64,000 nt of DNA from Corallium rubrum (taxonomy: Eukaryota > Cnidaria > Anthozoa > Scleralcyonacea > Coralliidae), in the NCBI GenBank assembly GCA_964035015.1, contig CAXIUP010000186.1, forward strand, positions 1 through 64,000, in the 5' to 3' direction. Shown here one piece after another: positions 22,601-33,187 of this stretch (its first letter is position 1; each line of letters starts with the position of its first letter). Both the position numbers and the translations under genes were made by a program. Under the pieces are notes generated by a model, which did not search any database, had not been told where the DNA came from, and was given only the letters and a program-made list of their open reading frames with translations.

Positions 22601-25584
22601 ACTAAGAGTAAGACTAAGAGTAAGACTAAGAGTAAGACTAAGAGTAAGACTAAGAGTAAGACTAAGAGTAAGACTAAGAGTAAGACTAAGAGTAAGACTA
22701 AGAGTAAGACTAAGAGTAAGACTAAGAGTAAGACTAAGAGTAAGACTAAGAGTAAGACTAAGAGTAAGACTAAGAGTAAGACTAAGAGTAAGACTAAGAG
22801 TAAGACTAAGAGTAAGACTAAGAGTAAGACTAAGAGTAAGACTAAGAGTAAGACTAAGAGTAAGACTAAGAGTAAGACTAAGAGTAAGACTAAGAGTAAG
22901 ACTAAGAGTAAGACTAAGAGTAAGACTAAGAGTAAGACTAAGAGTAAGACTAAGAGTAAGACTAAGAGTAAGACTAAGAGTAAGACTAAGAGTAAGACTA
23001 AGAGTAAGACTAAGAGTAAGACTAAGAGTAAGACTAAGAGTAAGACTAAGAGTAAGACTAAGAGTAAGACTAAGAGTAAGACTAAGAGTAAGACTAAGAG
23101 TAAGACTAAGAGTAAGACTAAGAGTAAGACTAAGAGTAAGACTAAGAGTAAGACTAAGAGTAAGACTAAGAGTAAGACTAAGAGTAAGACTAAGAGTAAG
23201 ACTAAGAGTAAGACTAAGAGTAAGACTAAGAGTAAGACTAAGAGTAAGACTAAGAGTAAGACTAAGAGTAAGACTAAGAGTAAGACTAAGAGTAAGACTA
23301 AGAGTAAGACTAAGAGTAAGACTAAGAGTAAGACTAAGAGTAAGACTAAGAGTAAGACTAAGAGTAAGACTAAGAGTAAGACTAAGAGTAAGACTAAGAG
23401 TAAGACTAAGAGTAAGACTAAGAGTAAGACTAAGAGTAAGACTAAGAGTAAGACTAAGAGTAAGACTAAGAGTAAGACTAAGAGTAAGACTAAGAGTAAG
23501 ACTAAGAGTAAGACTAAGAGTAAGACTAAGAGTAAGACTAAGAGTAAGACTAAGAGTAAGACTAAGAGTAAGACTAAGAGTAAGACTAAGAGTAAGACTA
23601 AGAGTAAGACTAAGAGTAAGACTAAGAGTAAGACTAAGAGTAAGACTAAGAGTAAGACTAAGAGTAAGACTAAGAGTAAGACTAAGAGTAAGACTAAGAG
23701 TAAGACTAAGAGTAAGACTAAGAGTAAGACTAAGAGTAAGACTAAGAGTAAGACTAAGAGTAAGACTAAGAGTAAGACTAAGAGTAAGACTAAGAGTAAG
23801 ACTAAGAGTAAGACTAAGAGTAAGACTAAGAGTAAGACTAAGAGTAAGACTAAGAGTAAGACTAAGAGTAAGACTAAGAGTAAGACTAAGAGTAAGACTA
23901 AGAGTAAGACTAAGAGTAAGACTAAGAGTAAGACTAAGAGTAAGACTAAGAGTAAGACTAAGAGTAAGACTAAGAGTAAGACTAAGAGTAAGACTAAGAG
24001 TAAGACTAAGAGTAAGACTAAGAGTAAGACTAAGAGTAAGACTAAGAGTAAGACTAAGAGTAAGACTAAGAGTAAGACTAAGAGTAAGACTAAGAGTAAG
24101 ACTAAGAGTAAGACTAAGAGTAAGACTAAGAGTAAGACTAAGAGTAAGACTAAGAGTAAGACTAAGAGTAAGACTAAGAGTAAGACTAAGAGTAAGACTA
24201 AGAGTAAGACTAAGAGTAAGACTAAGAGTAAGACTAAGAGTAAGACTAAGAGTAAGACTAAGAGTAAGACTAAGAGTAAGACTAAGAGTAAGACTAAGAG
24301 TAAGACTAAGAGTAAGACTAAGAGTAAGACTAAGAGTAAGACTAAGAGTAAGACTAAGAGTAAGACTAAGAGTAAGACTAAGAGTAAGACTAAGAGTAAG
24401 ACTAAGAGTAAGACTAAGAGTAAGACTAAGAGTAAGACTAAGAGTAAGACTAAGAGTAAGACTAAGAGTAAGACTAAGAGTAAGACTAAGAGTAAGACTA
24501 AGAGTAAGACTAAGAGTAAGACTAAGAGTAAGACTAAGAGTAAGACTAAGAGTAAGACTAAGAGTAAGACTAAGAGTAAGACTAAGAGTAAGACTAAGAG
24601 TAAGACTAAGAGTAAGACTAAGAGTAAGACTAAGAGTAAGACTAAGAGTAAGACTAAGAGTAAGACTAAGAGTAAGACTAAGAGTAAGACTAAGAGTAAG
24701 ACTAAGAGTAAGACTAAGAGTAAGACTAAGAGTAAGACTAAGAGTAAGACTAAGAGTAAGACTAAGAGTAAGACTAAGAGTAAGACTAAGAGTAAGACTA
24801 AGAGTAAGACTAAGAGTAAGACTAAGAGTAAGACTAAGAGTAAGACTAAGAGTAAGACTAAGAGTAAGACTAAGAGTAAGACTAAGAGTAAGACTAAGAG
24901 TAAGACTAAGAGTAAGACTAAGAGTAAGACTAAGAGTAAGACTAAGAGTAAGACTAAGAGTAAGACTAAGAGTAAGACTAAGAGTAAGACTAAGAGTAAG
25001 ACTAAGAGTAAGACTAAGAGTAAGACTAAGAGTAAGACTAAGAGTAAGACTAAGAGTAAGACTAAGAGTAAGACTAAGAGTAAGACTAAGAGTAAGACTA
25101 AGAGTAAGACTAAGAGTAAGACTAAGAGTAAGACTAAGAGTAAGACTAAGAGTAAGACTAAGAGTAAGACTAAGAGTAAGACTAAGAGTAAGACTAAGAG
25201 TAAGACTAAGAGTAAGACTAAGAGTAAGACTAAGAGTAAGACTAAGAGTAAGACTAAGAGTAAGACTAAGAGTAAGACTAAGAGTAAGACTAAGAGTAAG
25301 ACTAAGAGTAAGACTAAGAGTAAGACTAAGAGTAAGACTAAGAGTAAGACTAAGAGTAAGACTAAGAGTAAGACTAAGAGTAAGACTAAGAGTAAGACTA
25401 AGAGTAAGACTAAGAGTAAGACTAAGAGTAAGACTAAGAGTAAGACTAAGAGTAAGACTAAGAGTAAGACTAAGAGTAAGACTAAGAGTAAGACTAAGAG
25501 TAAGACTAAGAGTAAGACTAAGAGTAAGACTAAGAGTAAGACTAAGAGTAAGACTAAGAGTAAGACTAAGAGTAAGACTAAGAG
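16609..25584. repeat. 9 kb TAAGAC tandem array with 12-bp higher-order half
   Basis: From 16609 to 17430 there are 137 perfect TAAGAC hexamers. From 17431 to 25584 every second hexamer is TAAGAG, giving about 680 copies of a 12-bp unit. No other variant is visible. The switch is a single clean boundary. The long minus-strand reading frame through it (Leu-Val-Leu repeats) is a by-product of a 6-base period without stops. Confidence 0.97.
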
Positions 25585-27131
25585 TATAGTTGAATCGTGG
25601 AACAGTAGTTCCACTTGTGACTTAAATATATACTCATACATAGTATATAATATATTATTGTCTATTAAATATTGTATAGTCACAAAAAAATATGCGCATA
25701 CACAATAAATAAAATTGTGCTTAAAATTATTAATGCCGCTCTCAAAATCGAGGAAATACGATTTCAGAGGCCGGGGTGCGCGCCTCTGTGCGCCCGGGGC
25801 GTTCCAGCCGGGACCATTAGAGTCAGGGCGCTTATATACGGGGCGGTGCAACGCGCTCGTATCGCGCTGATCGATGTGTGATGCACAAAAGGACTGGCAC
25901 GAGCGTGCTTCTGAGCAAAAGTTGATCAAAAGTGGATTTTTGGGCACTGTGATATTCTCACTGTTTTTCTTTAACTATGTAATTTCGGAGGAACCTTTTG
26001 CAATGTACTGACGAAGTACTTATTCGTTTAATGTATGAATATTTGTTTGGCGTAAAACGTTGTACTATAAAGGAGTAATTATGGATAATGACTCGATTTT
26101 TTGATGACTTCTATTGAGGGAAAATTTCATTACAAGATTTGAGCATGTTAACAGGTTGTCCACGCCTAGGAATTCAGGTATGTTGAAGATTATAATAGTG
26201 TGGTTATATCTTAAAGTTTTCATAAAAATCGGAGTTGATTATTTGGAGATATAGCGTTCGGATGTTAGGTATTTTTATGGTTTACCTCTTGCCTGTTTAG
26301 TTCCTCAATTGCTGCAAGAGCAGTAAACAAAACTTATAGTTTTGCCATGTTACGATTCTTCGTAATTATATCAATAACTTTATCGGGTTTTTGAAGCATT
26401 GGATTAGAATAACTGTAAGCTGTAAACAAATTTTACTCTCCGATCAATTTATTAAAATACGACTTGCTGGGACGCATGCCGAGCGCATTATGTGATAAAC
26501 TGTCGTCCACACCTTGTAATTTTGTCATCAGATAGCCAAGATGACTTCTTGTTAGGTTTCATTGAGAAAATGCAAATTGGAGTTGATTATTTCTTGATAT
26601 TCAATTGGAAAGATGACCTACCAGCTAAAATTCAATGCAAGATGTTGTCTTCTATCGAACATGGCCGAATGATAACGTGCACAAACAAAGATTTCCAAAG
26701 ACTTCTTGCGTCATTTCTCTTGCGAAAGCAACGGTACGGTTCATATTTTTCAGCAACATATTGTTCATGTTTCAGCAACGACTCCGAATTTTTGGGAGTA
26801 ACACCAGAGAATATATTAGCTGAATCCACTGATATATCGTATGGCTCGGCAATTTCACCCACGTCCTCTTCCAAACTCAACTCAGAGACTTCCACATCAA
26901 GCGTATTTTACCCGCCATATTTTGGACTTTCCCTGGCTTAGCGTTCGTCGCTATGGTGACAGGGGACTTGTTACCAGTCCTCTGCATCACATGCACATCG
27001 ATCAGCGCGCCCATTGCCGTTTTACCGCCCCCTATATAATCGCCCTGATTAGAGTATTCAGGCTTTGCGCTCAGCCAGGCGCCCCTTTCATATAATTTCC
27101 CGGTAACTTTTCTGCTGCCAGTCCGCCCCTG
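25585..27131. other. Right part of the hAT element, no gene recognised
   Basis: AT-rich DNA with a GC-rich block at 25770-25870 (GCGCCCGGGGCG) that is inverted-similar to the right subterminal region. Short opposing ORFs only. Confidence 0.5.
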
Positions 27132-27139
27132 ATAGACTT
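27132..27139. repeat. Target-site duplication ATAGACTT, hAT, right
   Basis: Partner of 16298-16305. Confidence 0.92.
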
Positions 27140-27938
27140 TCGTGGAAGGTTAATGTGTTCGTTGATTAGGGTTGATCCAGCCGTCCATTCAGTTGACTTC
27201 ATCAACGTGATGTGTTCGTAGGACAACGACCGACCAGCTGTGTATAGTGAGGTTATTTCACTGGCGATGTCGGTGTTATCAATCGTCTCATACTCCAGTT
27301 CAAGGTTTTCTAATGTGTACCCGTCAACAGATTCACTTGACTGGGCCACCATAACGTCAGAAGCCTTTGGTAAACTAATGACATAGCGGAAGTTGTTGTA
27401 CATTTCGAAGGGAGCATATAGTCCGTGGTCCCCGAGGATCTTATCCAATCTCACCCTCAGCTTCGTCCCATGGATTGTGAGCATCAAAGCGTCAGCTACC
27501 TTTTCAGCGTCTCCAGAGGAAGCCCCACTATCGTCCTTAGACATCAACTTTCTCAAGTTCTCTGGACCAATTCCATATCCAACCATCTGATTCCTCACAC
27601 TCTTTGGTAGCCAGAGATCCCTGTACACACCGAAGACACTTTCACCTGTGTTGTCGTAAACAGTCTCACCAGCTAGCTTAACAACCAGTCTTTCAACCAG
27701 AAGCCTGGAGAGATTGTTTAGGAACCATGACTTGGTATTAGCATTCTTAAAGTCGAACAGTAAGTGAAAACTACCCGGGACTAAGCAGCTATTAGGTTTT
27801 AGCTTTGGTATGTCGATGTAAAGCTCCTCACCAGGGTTGACTTTGTTGGGATTCATGGTGATTGTGTGTCTTGTTCTACTCCCCCTGATCTCCGACATTC
27901 TCGCCCGTCTAAACCCAGGTAACAACTCTGTTTGACTT

Positions 27939-27966
27939 CTGTTGGTCATATACTACATAACAGATT
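27939..27966 (-). promoter_or_regulatory. TAGTAT start motif before capsid-like gene (inner)
   Basis: Minus strand TTATGTAGTAT directly abuts the ATG at 27949. The outer copy has the identical TTATGTAGTAT at 56000-56010. It is one member of the TAGTATA-ATG set seen before most Polinton genes here. Confidence 0.5.
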
Positions 27967-27971
27967 TTATT

Positions 27972-29177
27972 TCATGTTTTTCTGTTTTTCCAGTAGTCAT
28001 ACAATAACCACGCCATAGCTATAGCTAAAACCCACAGATTGTTGGCTAACCACGCTATCCCTTTTGCTCCCCATGTCAGAACCTGTGCTACTAGGCTGAA
28101 CAGTGGTGCTAACAGAGGTCCCAGCTTTCTTACCCAGATTAGCGAGTGCCTTAGCGAAACCACCAACAGCTCTTGCTCCCCTCGAAACAGCCCCCCTAGC
28201 AGCGACAACTATTGTGGTTATGATCCCAGCTATGGTGATGGCTATAGCGGACAAGCCAACCATATTCTCCCTAGCCCACCTTTTAAAAATTTCTAACCTA
28301 TTCAGGTCATTGTTTCTCACTTCATTTTCTAAGATAGCTTCCGTATGTATAGGTCTCTCACCAATCCCAATTCTTATGCTGTCTGCCTTTAATTCCGCTG
28401 TCTCTCTGACGCTCTTGTAGAACTGTTCCTTAACAGGGTCAGTTTCTCTTAATGCTTTTAATCTGTAGTGATCGGCTAGTCCTTCAAGAGCTCCGATCTT
28501 CACCTCATCCGTACCTTGTGGGTGGAGCGCCCCAGAAAATTCTCTTACTTCCTGTTCGGTTATGTGTATTTGCTTTATCTGTTCTCGTAGATTTTCCTCT
28601 CTTTCTTCAATCCGATCGCTGATCACTGAGATGGTTCGTGGGATAATATCATCCATGACTTCCTGAGAGGTTGTGGGGTCGTCTCTGGTTCCTCTGAGAT
28701 TCTCAGTCATAGCCCTTTGTGCCAGCTCCTCAAACTCATTAATAATCCCAATATATTTTTGGTTTTCGCTAAGCACGGTTTTGCCACTCTTACGTACCAA
28801 AACTTTCACACCCTATACATCATTCCGCCGTCGATAATATCATTTCTGTTACGGCTAATCGAAGATTGTAATAACAGTTCCCTAGAGGCCTCACCAGCAT
28901 TCTCATCTATATCCACACCTTTCCACTTTCTGAGCACCTCTTTTCTTTTACTTATGATAGATTCATCCAGCATTCGCTCGTCACCACTGCTGTTGATTTT
29001 ATCTTTGACATTGTTTGTGTCATTTGTTGTATCGACTGTGGTTGTGAGGGGATTTGAGTCAAATGGTATAAGTATCTGATTAGGGTCGATGTGGTCAGTA
29101 TCCTCAACACTCACATCAGAGTCTGCCCCACCCCCATCAAGATTATCCATTTCAGTATCAGCTCCTTCTCCAGCCAT
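27972..29177 (-). pseudogene. Coiled-coil membrane protein of Polinton (inner), frameshifted
   Basis: The start ATG at 29177 follows CTAGTATATA. The first 120 codons are acidic (MAGEGADTEMDN), then a frame shift near 28810 leads into a helical region (EEREENLREQIKQI, TEQEVREFSG). Next come a membrane segment AIAITIAGIITTIVVAA and a basic run. A single extra base near 28130 separates the true C-terminus, which has a second hydrophobic region (LAPLFSLVAQVL, LWVLAIAMAWLLYDYW). The outer copy at 54877-55993 reads through these two points but breaks elsewhere. Function unknown. Two membrane segments and a coiled coil would suit a virion-membrane or entry-related role, which is inference. Confidence 0.65.
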
Positions 29178-29183
29178 TATATA

Positions 29184-29864
29184 CTAGCCTATGTACAGTT
29201 CAAGCAGAACAGCCCCAATCCCGATCGGTCGACCTATTGACTGATCATTGTTTCCACGGACCCTAAAGGTCATCTTACCATAAACACCCTTTCGGATCTC
29301 AGCTTTCGACTCAATGTCTGTGTAGTGCTGTACACTTCCTTTCAAACTCTGCTCAGAGGTTATTGGGAGAGTGCCAATCAGATTACTCCTCCTCCCATTG
29401 TCCAGACTTTTCTCACTCTCAACAGCGTCACATGAGATCCTGACATACCTCAGTCCTTTGTTGATGTCCACCTGGTTTGGACTGTTAGTCCACCCACCGC
29501 TTATCACATCTTTCTCACCAAACCCCAAAAGAAGACCCATCTTCCCAAGTCTCAACTTCTTTGACGTTTTCACTTTAGAAGTTCCGTTGTAGACATTCTT
29601 TCCGAACTCAACCACCCCACTGTGGGTCCCGGCCAGAGTCTTAACGAACGTTTCCAACGCGTCAAAGTTCAGATAACCTTCAGGAGTGGATGCCTCCTTA
29701 CCATCAAACGACACCGAATCGTTCAGACCTGACACCGCATTGTTATAGTTCCAGTATACCGTCGCTTTCTTCAGCATTATTTGTGGTCTTGGACCTGTCA
29801 CCATGATAGGTTGTTCGAAGTAGACAGTCTTCTCACCATTTTCAATGAACAATGTTAACCTCAT
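29184..29864 (-). CDS. Beta-rich 226-aa Polinton protein (inner), possible minor capsid
   Basis: An open frame of 226 residues, with the homologous outer copy at 54184-54870 similar along its length. Features are MRLTLFIENGEKTVYF at the start, NLIGTLPITSEQSLKGS, YTDIESKAEIRKGVYG, and a hydrophobic end IGAVLLELYIG. Alternating beta-type pattern, no membrane segment, no catalytic motif. It lies between integrase and the membrane-protein gene, 14 bases after the integrase stop. A single jelly-roll minor capsid or cement protein is possible but unproven. Confidence 0.7.
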   Translation of the reverse strand: MRLTLFIENGEKTVYFEQPIMVTGPRPQIMLKKATVYWNYNNAVSGLNDSVSFDGKEASTPEGYLNFDALETFVKTLAGTHSGVVEFGKNVYNGTSKVKTSKKLRLGKMGLLLGFGEKDVISGGWTNSPNQVDINKGLRYVRISCDAVESEKSLDNGRRSNLIGTLPITSEQSLKGSVQHYTDIESKAEIRKGVYGKMTFRVRGNNDQSIGRPIGIGAVLLELYIG

Positions 29865-29878
29865 CCTCAGAGTATATA

Positions 29879-30941
29879 TTAACCCAGGTTTTGTACGTCA
29901 TAACCCAAGCACTTGACCAACATCATCTTCCTTCCACCGACTCTCTTCCTCCTCAACACCTTCTCAACCCTATAAACATCATCCTTCTTATCCACCGGCG
30001 ACAGCTCTTCCTCATAGAACTTTCCGATAATCGGTTCACCCCCAGCGTCCTCTATCTCATAAACGTTTGGATCACCACGGATGACCTTTGTTATCCTGAA
30101 GATTTCCTCAGTGAAGTTAGCCTCATAACCTTTTGTAAATATACTTTTATACTTTGACACCCTTACAGTGTCTCCAACCCGAAATTTGGGTAAGGGGTGA
30201 TCACCAAAATGGTGACCGAACAATGTATTCCAAACCTGATTCTCGTTTGACTTATTAACGTCCTTGGGCTTCAGAAGGGTAACACTGTGTTTTGTGTTGT
30301 TATAACTCTCAACGAGGTCATCCAAAACATCAATCCACCTATAAGTCCCCTTGGTGTAGAAATACTTCCACATAACAGTCAAGTGTTCTGTTAAACCGTT
30401 CGACAATTGCTGCTTTCTTGTCCGAAAACGTACTGAAGTACTCAACACCACGTTCCTTCAGTAGACCTTTCACACCGACGTTATAAAACTCCTCTCCGTC
30501 GTCGAACTGAGCCAGGTCGGGGTAAGTGCCAAATCGGTCTTTGAACTGTATCAACAGCTGATCCGCAGCCCCGGTCATGTTTTTCGTGTCCTTCCTGTAA
30601 ACGGGGATGGCGAAAGCATACTGACTCAGAATCTCAACAGCCGTCAAAATCCAGTAATACCCTTTATTCTGGTTCTTATACTTCCCCATATCAACCAAGT
30701 CCATCTGTATCTGCTCACCGAGGTGACTAACGAACGTCTGTCTAAACTTATGCCTCCTCACAACCGGCCTATACCTCGTGTACGTGTCCTGTGTTTTCAG
30801 CCAATCCCTCACTGCCTTCCTACTCACATCAAGGCCCTCCCCCAATGCCTTCTGATACAACCGTTCAGCTGACTGATATCCTGTTTTCGGATTGTAGTAA
30901 ATATCTCTCAGTTCCTGTTCTAGCCCGACGTCCGCGTCCAT
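29879..30941 (-). pseudogene. Polinton integrase (inner), frameshift and cut chromodomain
   Basis: Retrovirus-type DDE integrase that inserts Polinton DNA. The N-terminal region has an RDIYYNPKTGYQSAERL helix, then catalytic QMDLVDM, QFDDGEEFYN and the VERFN glutamate. A 2-base deletion near 30380, just after ERFNRTL, breaks the frame. The C-terminal chromodomain is cut: after KCLGYD the segment holding the last aromatic cage residue (W in the outer copy NSWIPES) is deleted. The outer integrase at 53072-54169 is uninterrupted. The start ATG at 30941 follows GGTTAGGTTAT and faces the next gene 19 bases away. Confidence 0.92.
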
Positions 30942-30960
30942 ATAACCTAACCTATGATAT
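30942..30960. promoter_or_regulatory. 19-bp divergent start region between integrase and 414-aa gene
   Basis: Only 19 bases separate two divergent ATGs: GGTTAGGTTAT before integrase and CCTATGATAT before the plus-strand gene. The outer copy keeps the same arrangement at 53053-53071. Any promoter for one gene must overlap the 5' end of the other. Confidence 0.6.
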
Positions 30961-32387
30961 ATGGGTAAGACCTTAAGAGAGTTTTTCATCAAATATCCAT
31001 ACGCCGATAGAACCAAGTTCACAACTGATTCAGTTTTTGGTCAATCAGAACCTGGTGTGTTCTTCGGACCTACCGACGGTTTGTACATCTACACTGGCGA
31101 CGCGGAGTTTAAGAACAATAAAAACTACACCAAGTATCTAACAATAAATAAACCACCACCCAGATTTCCGAGGGTGTGGCTTGGTGGTGGTACGGTACAG
31201 AAAGTTCAGGGTAAGCGACACTGGAAGAGGGACATCGAGGGGAAATATGACTTCTCGAAGTTTACGTATCTATCAAACAACGCTATAGACTACGACCTTA
31301 ACAATTTCAGGATTTATGTTAACGACCAGGACTTTTTTATGGCGAAATTACCAGTCCTGAACCCAGGAAACCGGACGGACATCGCGGTATGGTGGAATAA
31401 CAATGAACCTTATTACCAGCCCATCTTCGCTGTCTACCTTAGTTCGTACTGCTGTGGCGTTGGGGTGGAGCATCTGAAATTCTCAGACGATGTGTATCCA
31501 GTGGTTACCTCTATCATGCGTTTCCACCTCTATTTCACCACGCGACGTATACTAAGACGTCTCATAACCAAAAAGAGGAGTCACCTAATGAGAGAGTTTG
31601 GCGTTGGGCACGATGTGATTGACAACATGGCGAACATACCTAGAGAAAAAAAGTTTCTGATTAACCCTCACTCTGGTTACAAACACAATCGTTCGTTCCG
31701 TGAGTGGATGTGGCGTCTCAATAGTGATTATAAGACACACTACAGAAGATTCATACCTTTACGGACAGATGGTTTCACCAGGGTAGGTCTGCAGTATCTG
31801 AATGAGTCCATCGAGGCTTATGTTTACGCCGTTCTCGGTTCACAGGCTAAAACAAGGATCAGTATTGTTAACAAAGGTGCTGGCAGTCTCGAAATACAGC
31901 AAGAGTTTAGAGTTCTTGTAGGGGATGCTATTGTTAACTATTCTGTCAGCACTTGGATTCTGAATATGAACAGGGCAATATCAGATACTAACGTCACCCA
32001 GAACCTGGCCATAAGCCCTGACACGTGGTTAGTACCGGGGTCATTGACGATACTGAAGGAGAAAATCCTAGGATACAACAACGTTCTCAGACGTGCGTCG
32101 AAGGGTATGAGGTTTGGTATTAATTCTAAAGTCAACTACCAAGGTGTTCACAAACAACCACCAAAGACACACCAAGAGAGCGCGGTCCACATCTGGAAAC
32201 ACTAGACGACAGTGACGGACAGACCGACAAACCAGCCGTCCATACACCTGACAAATCAGCCATCCATACACCTAACAAACCAGCTGCCCACACACCTGAT
32301 AGACAACCAAAGCCAGACAATGAGTTGGGAATCCTACTAGTCCTAACAGCTGTGTCTGGGTATCTGTTCAGTAAATACGTCTTATAG
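30961..32387 (+). pseudogene. Large tail-anchored Polinton protein (inner), frameshift near the end
   Basis: The frame starts MGKTLREFFIKYPYADRTKF and runs 414 codons to a stop at 32205. In the next frame, from about 32190 to 32387, the sequence continues with three TPDK/HTPN-type repeats (24-bp units). It ends in a membrane anchor (LGILLVLTAVSGYLFSKYVL). The outer copy ends with the same anchor, so a single-base slip near the repeats truncated this copy. The body is rich in Tyr, Phe and Arg with no motif I know. It lies first in the divergent cluster, so a structural role is plausible but inferred. Confidence 0.7.
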
Positions 32388-32390
32388 TAT
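32376..32390 (+). promoter_or_regulatory. TATAGTAT start motif before LamG-like gene (inner)
   Basis: CTTATAGTAT abuts the ATG at 32391 and overlaps the stop region of the preceding gene. The outer copy has CCTATAGTAT in the same place (52243-52252, minus strand). Confidence 0.5.
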
Positions 32391-33182
32391 ATGAGTCTGT
32401 TTTATGGTTACAACAGACTGGATGTGGTAACTAAGAAACAACTCAGCGATAAGCTAAGAGAAGTCCTTAACACGAAGGTTCGCGACTATAAGGTCATCTT
32501 TGACCTGAACGTAACCAGATCCAGTAAAAACGCGGTCTCCAAACTCCCTCCTTTTGTTGATTACATAGAAGACAGGGACGGTGAGACCAACTCAACCATG
32601 TTTTGGAGACCTTCTAGTGTCAACCCACAGCTAAACACCACCGGCGACCACCACTTCCTTTACCCTGAGACGACGATAAGAACAGCCTTTCACGCTAACG
32701 TACCCAGACTCATGTTCACCGATATTTCAGTTTTCGTCGTGGTAAAGAGGAATAGTGTGAGATCGGCGTCGGGTACCTGGGAAACAATAGTTTCCAATGT
32801 CAATGTTAACGGTGGTAGAAGCCTTGGGTTTAAAGCTGGGGTGAATAACAAACTGGTTTTCGGTGGTATAACACCGTCTAGGTTCCGTGAGTGCACAATT
32901 CCAGCGAAGTTTATCGGAAAAAAGGTTCTGGTATCTGCCCACTGGCTATCCGGACTTAGAGTGTCACACGTCAGGATAAATGGTGAGATACTGAGGGACT
33001 CATACACTATGTGTGACACCGGTCAGATAGGGACACCCTACCTGAATATCCTTGTGGTAAACAGCTTAAAAAGTTTTTATTCAAACATCAACTTTTACGG
33101 TATGAAGATTGTAGAGGGTCGTCTGGGGGAACCTGAGATCGGTAGGATCTGTAAGGAGGTTATGGTTGAATATGACCTGTAA
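32391..33182 (+). CDS. LamG/concanavalin-like beta-sandwich protein (inner)
   Basis: An open 263-residue frame. After a helical head (MSLFYGYNRLD) residues 75-260 show the strand pattern of LamG/concanavalin-A-like folds. These include TDISVFVVVKRN, a LGFKAGVNNKLVFGG block, KKVLVSAHWLSGLRVSHVRINGE, and a last strand plus helix NFYGMKIVEGRLGEPEIGRI. Such folds bind glycans or proteins, so an attachment fibre or spike is a fair guess. The outer copy (51462-52242) is frameshifted. It starts 4 bases after the preceding gene's anchor and ends 5 bases before the next gene. Confidence 0.65.
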   Translation: MSLFYGYNRLDVVTKKQLSDKLREVLNTKVRDYKVIFDLNVTRSSKNAVSKLPPFVDYIEDRDGETNSTMFWRPSSVNPQLNTTGDHHFLYPETTIRTAFHANVPRLMFTDISVFVVVKRNSVRSASGTWETIVSNVNVNGGRSLGFKAGVNNKLVFGGITPSRFRECTIPAKFIGKKVLVSAHWLSGLRVSHVRINGEILRDSYTMCDTGQIGTPYLNILVVNSLKSFYSNINFYGMKIVEGRLGEPEIGRICKEVMVEYDL

Positions 33183-33187
33183 TTAGA

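Larger units (their letters stand above)
16306..27131. mobile_element. hAT-type element, 10.8 kb, mostly tandem repeat
   Basis: The ends are CAGAGGCGGACTGGC and, in complement, CAGGGGCGGACTGGC, with an 8-bp duplication ATAGACTT. Both ends share an ACCGGGAAATT block about 25 bases inside. Sequence near 25785-25880 repeats, inverted, the right subterminal region (about 27000-27055). No hAT transposase is seen in the 1.9 kb that is not repeat. ORFs at 26492-26941 and 26632-26895 overlap on opposite strands and resemble nothing I know. Confidence 0.88.
15874..27949 (-). pseudogene. Major-capsid-like protein (inner), split by hAT
   Basis: The N-terminal 272 or so codons (27949-27132) and C-terminal 141 codons (16305-15874) join exactly across the hAT insertion. 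Apart from the insertion there is no break, giving about 413 residues. The sequence is beta-rich: ITMNPNKVNPGEELYIDIPK, CLVPGSFHLLFDF and WFLNNLSRLLVERLVVKLAG. This resembles the double jelly-roll capsid proteins of Polintons and adintoviruses, and the gene sits next to the packaging ATPase as expected. No structure prediction could be run, so major capsid is the likely call rather than proven. The ATG at 27949 follows TAGTAT. Confidence 0.65.

Noticed and set aside
16609..25584. Telomere or interstitial telomere
   Set aside because: The unit TAAGAC/TTAGTC is not TTAGGG, and the array lies inside a hAT element with a precise duplication.
16570..25947. A 3,125-codon Leu-Val-Leu reading frame on the minus strand
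   Set aside because: It is the translation of a perfect 6/12-bp tandem array that has no stop in that frame; the non-repeat ends resemble no protein.
30961..31022. Integrase N-terminal extension to 31022
   Set aside because: The conserved ATG is at 30941 in line with the outer copy; the extension overlaps the divergent gene.
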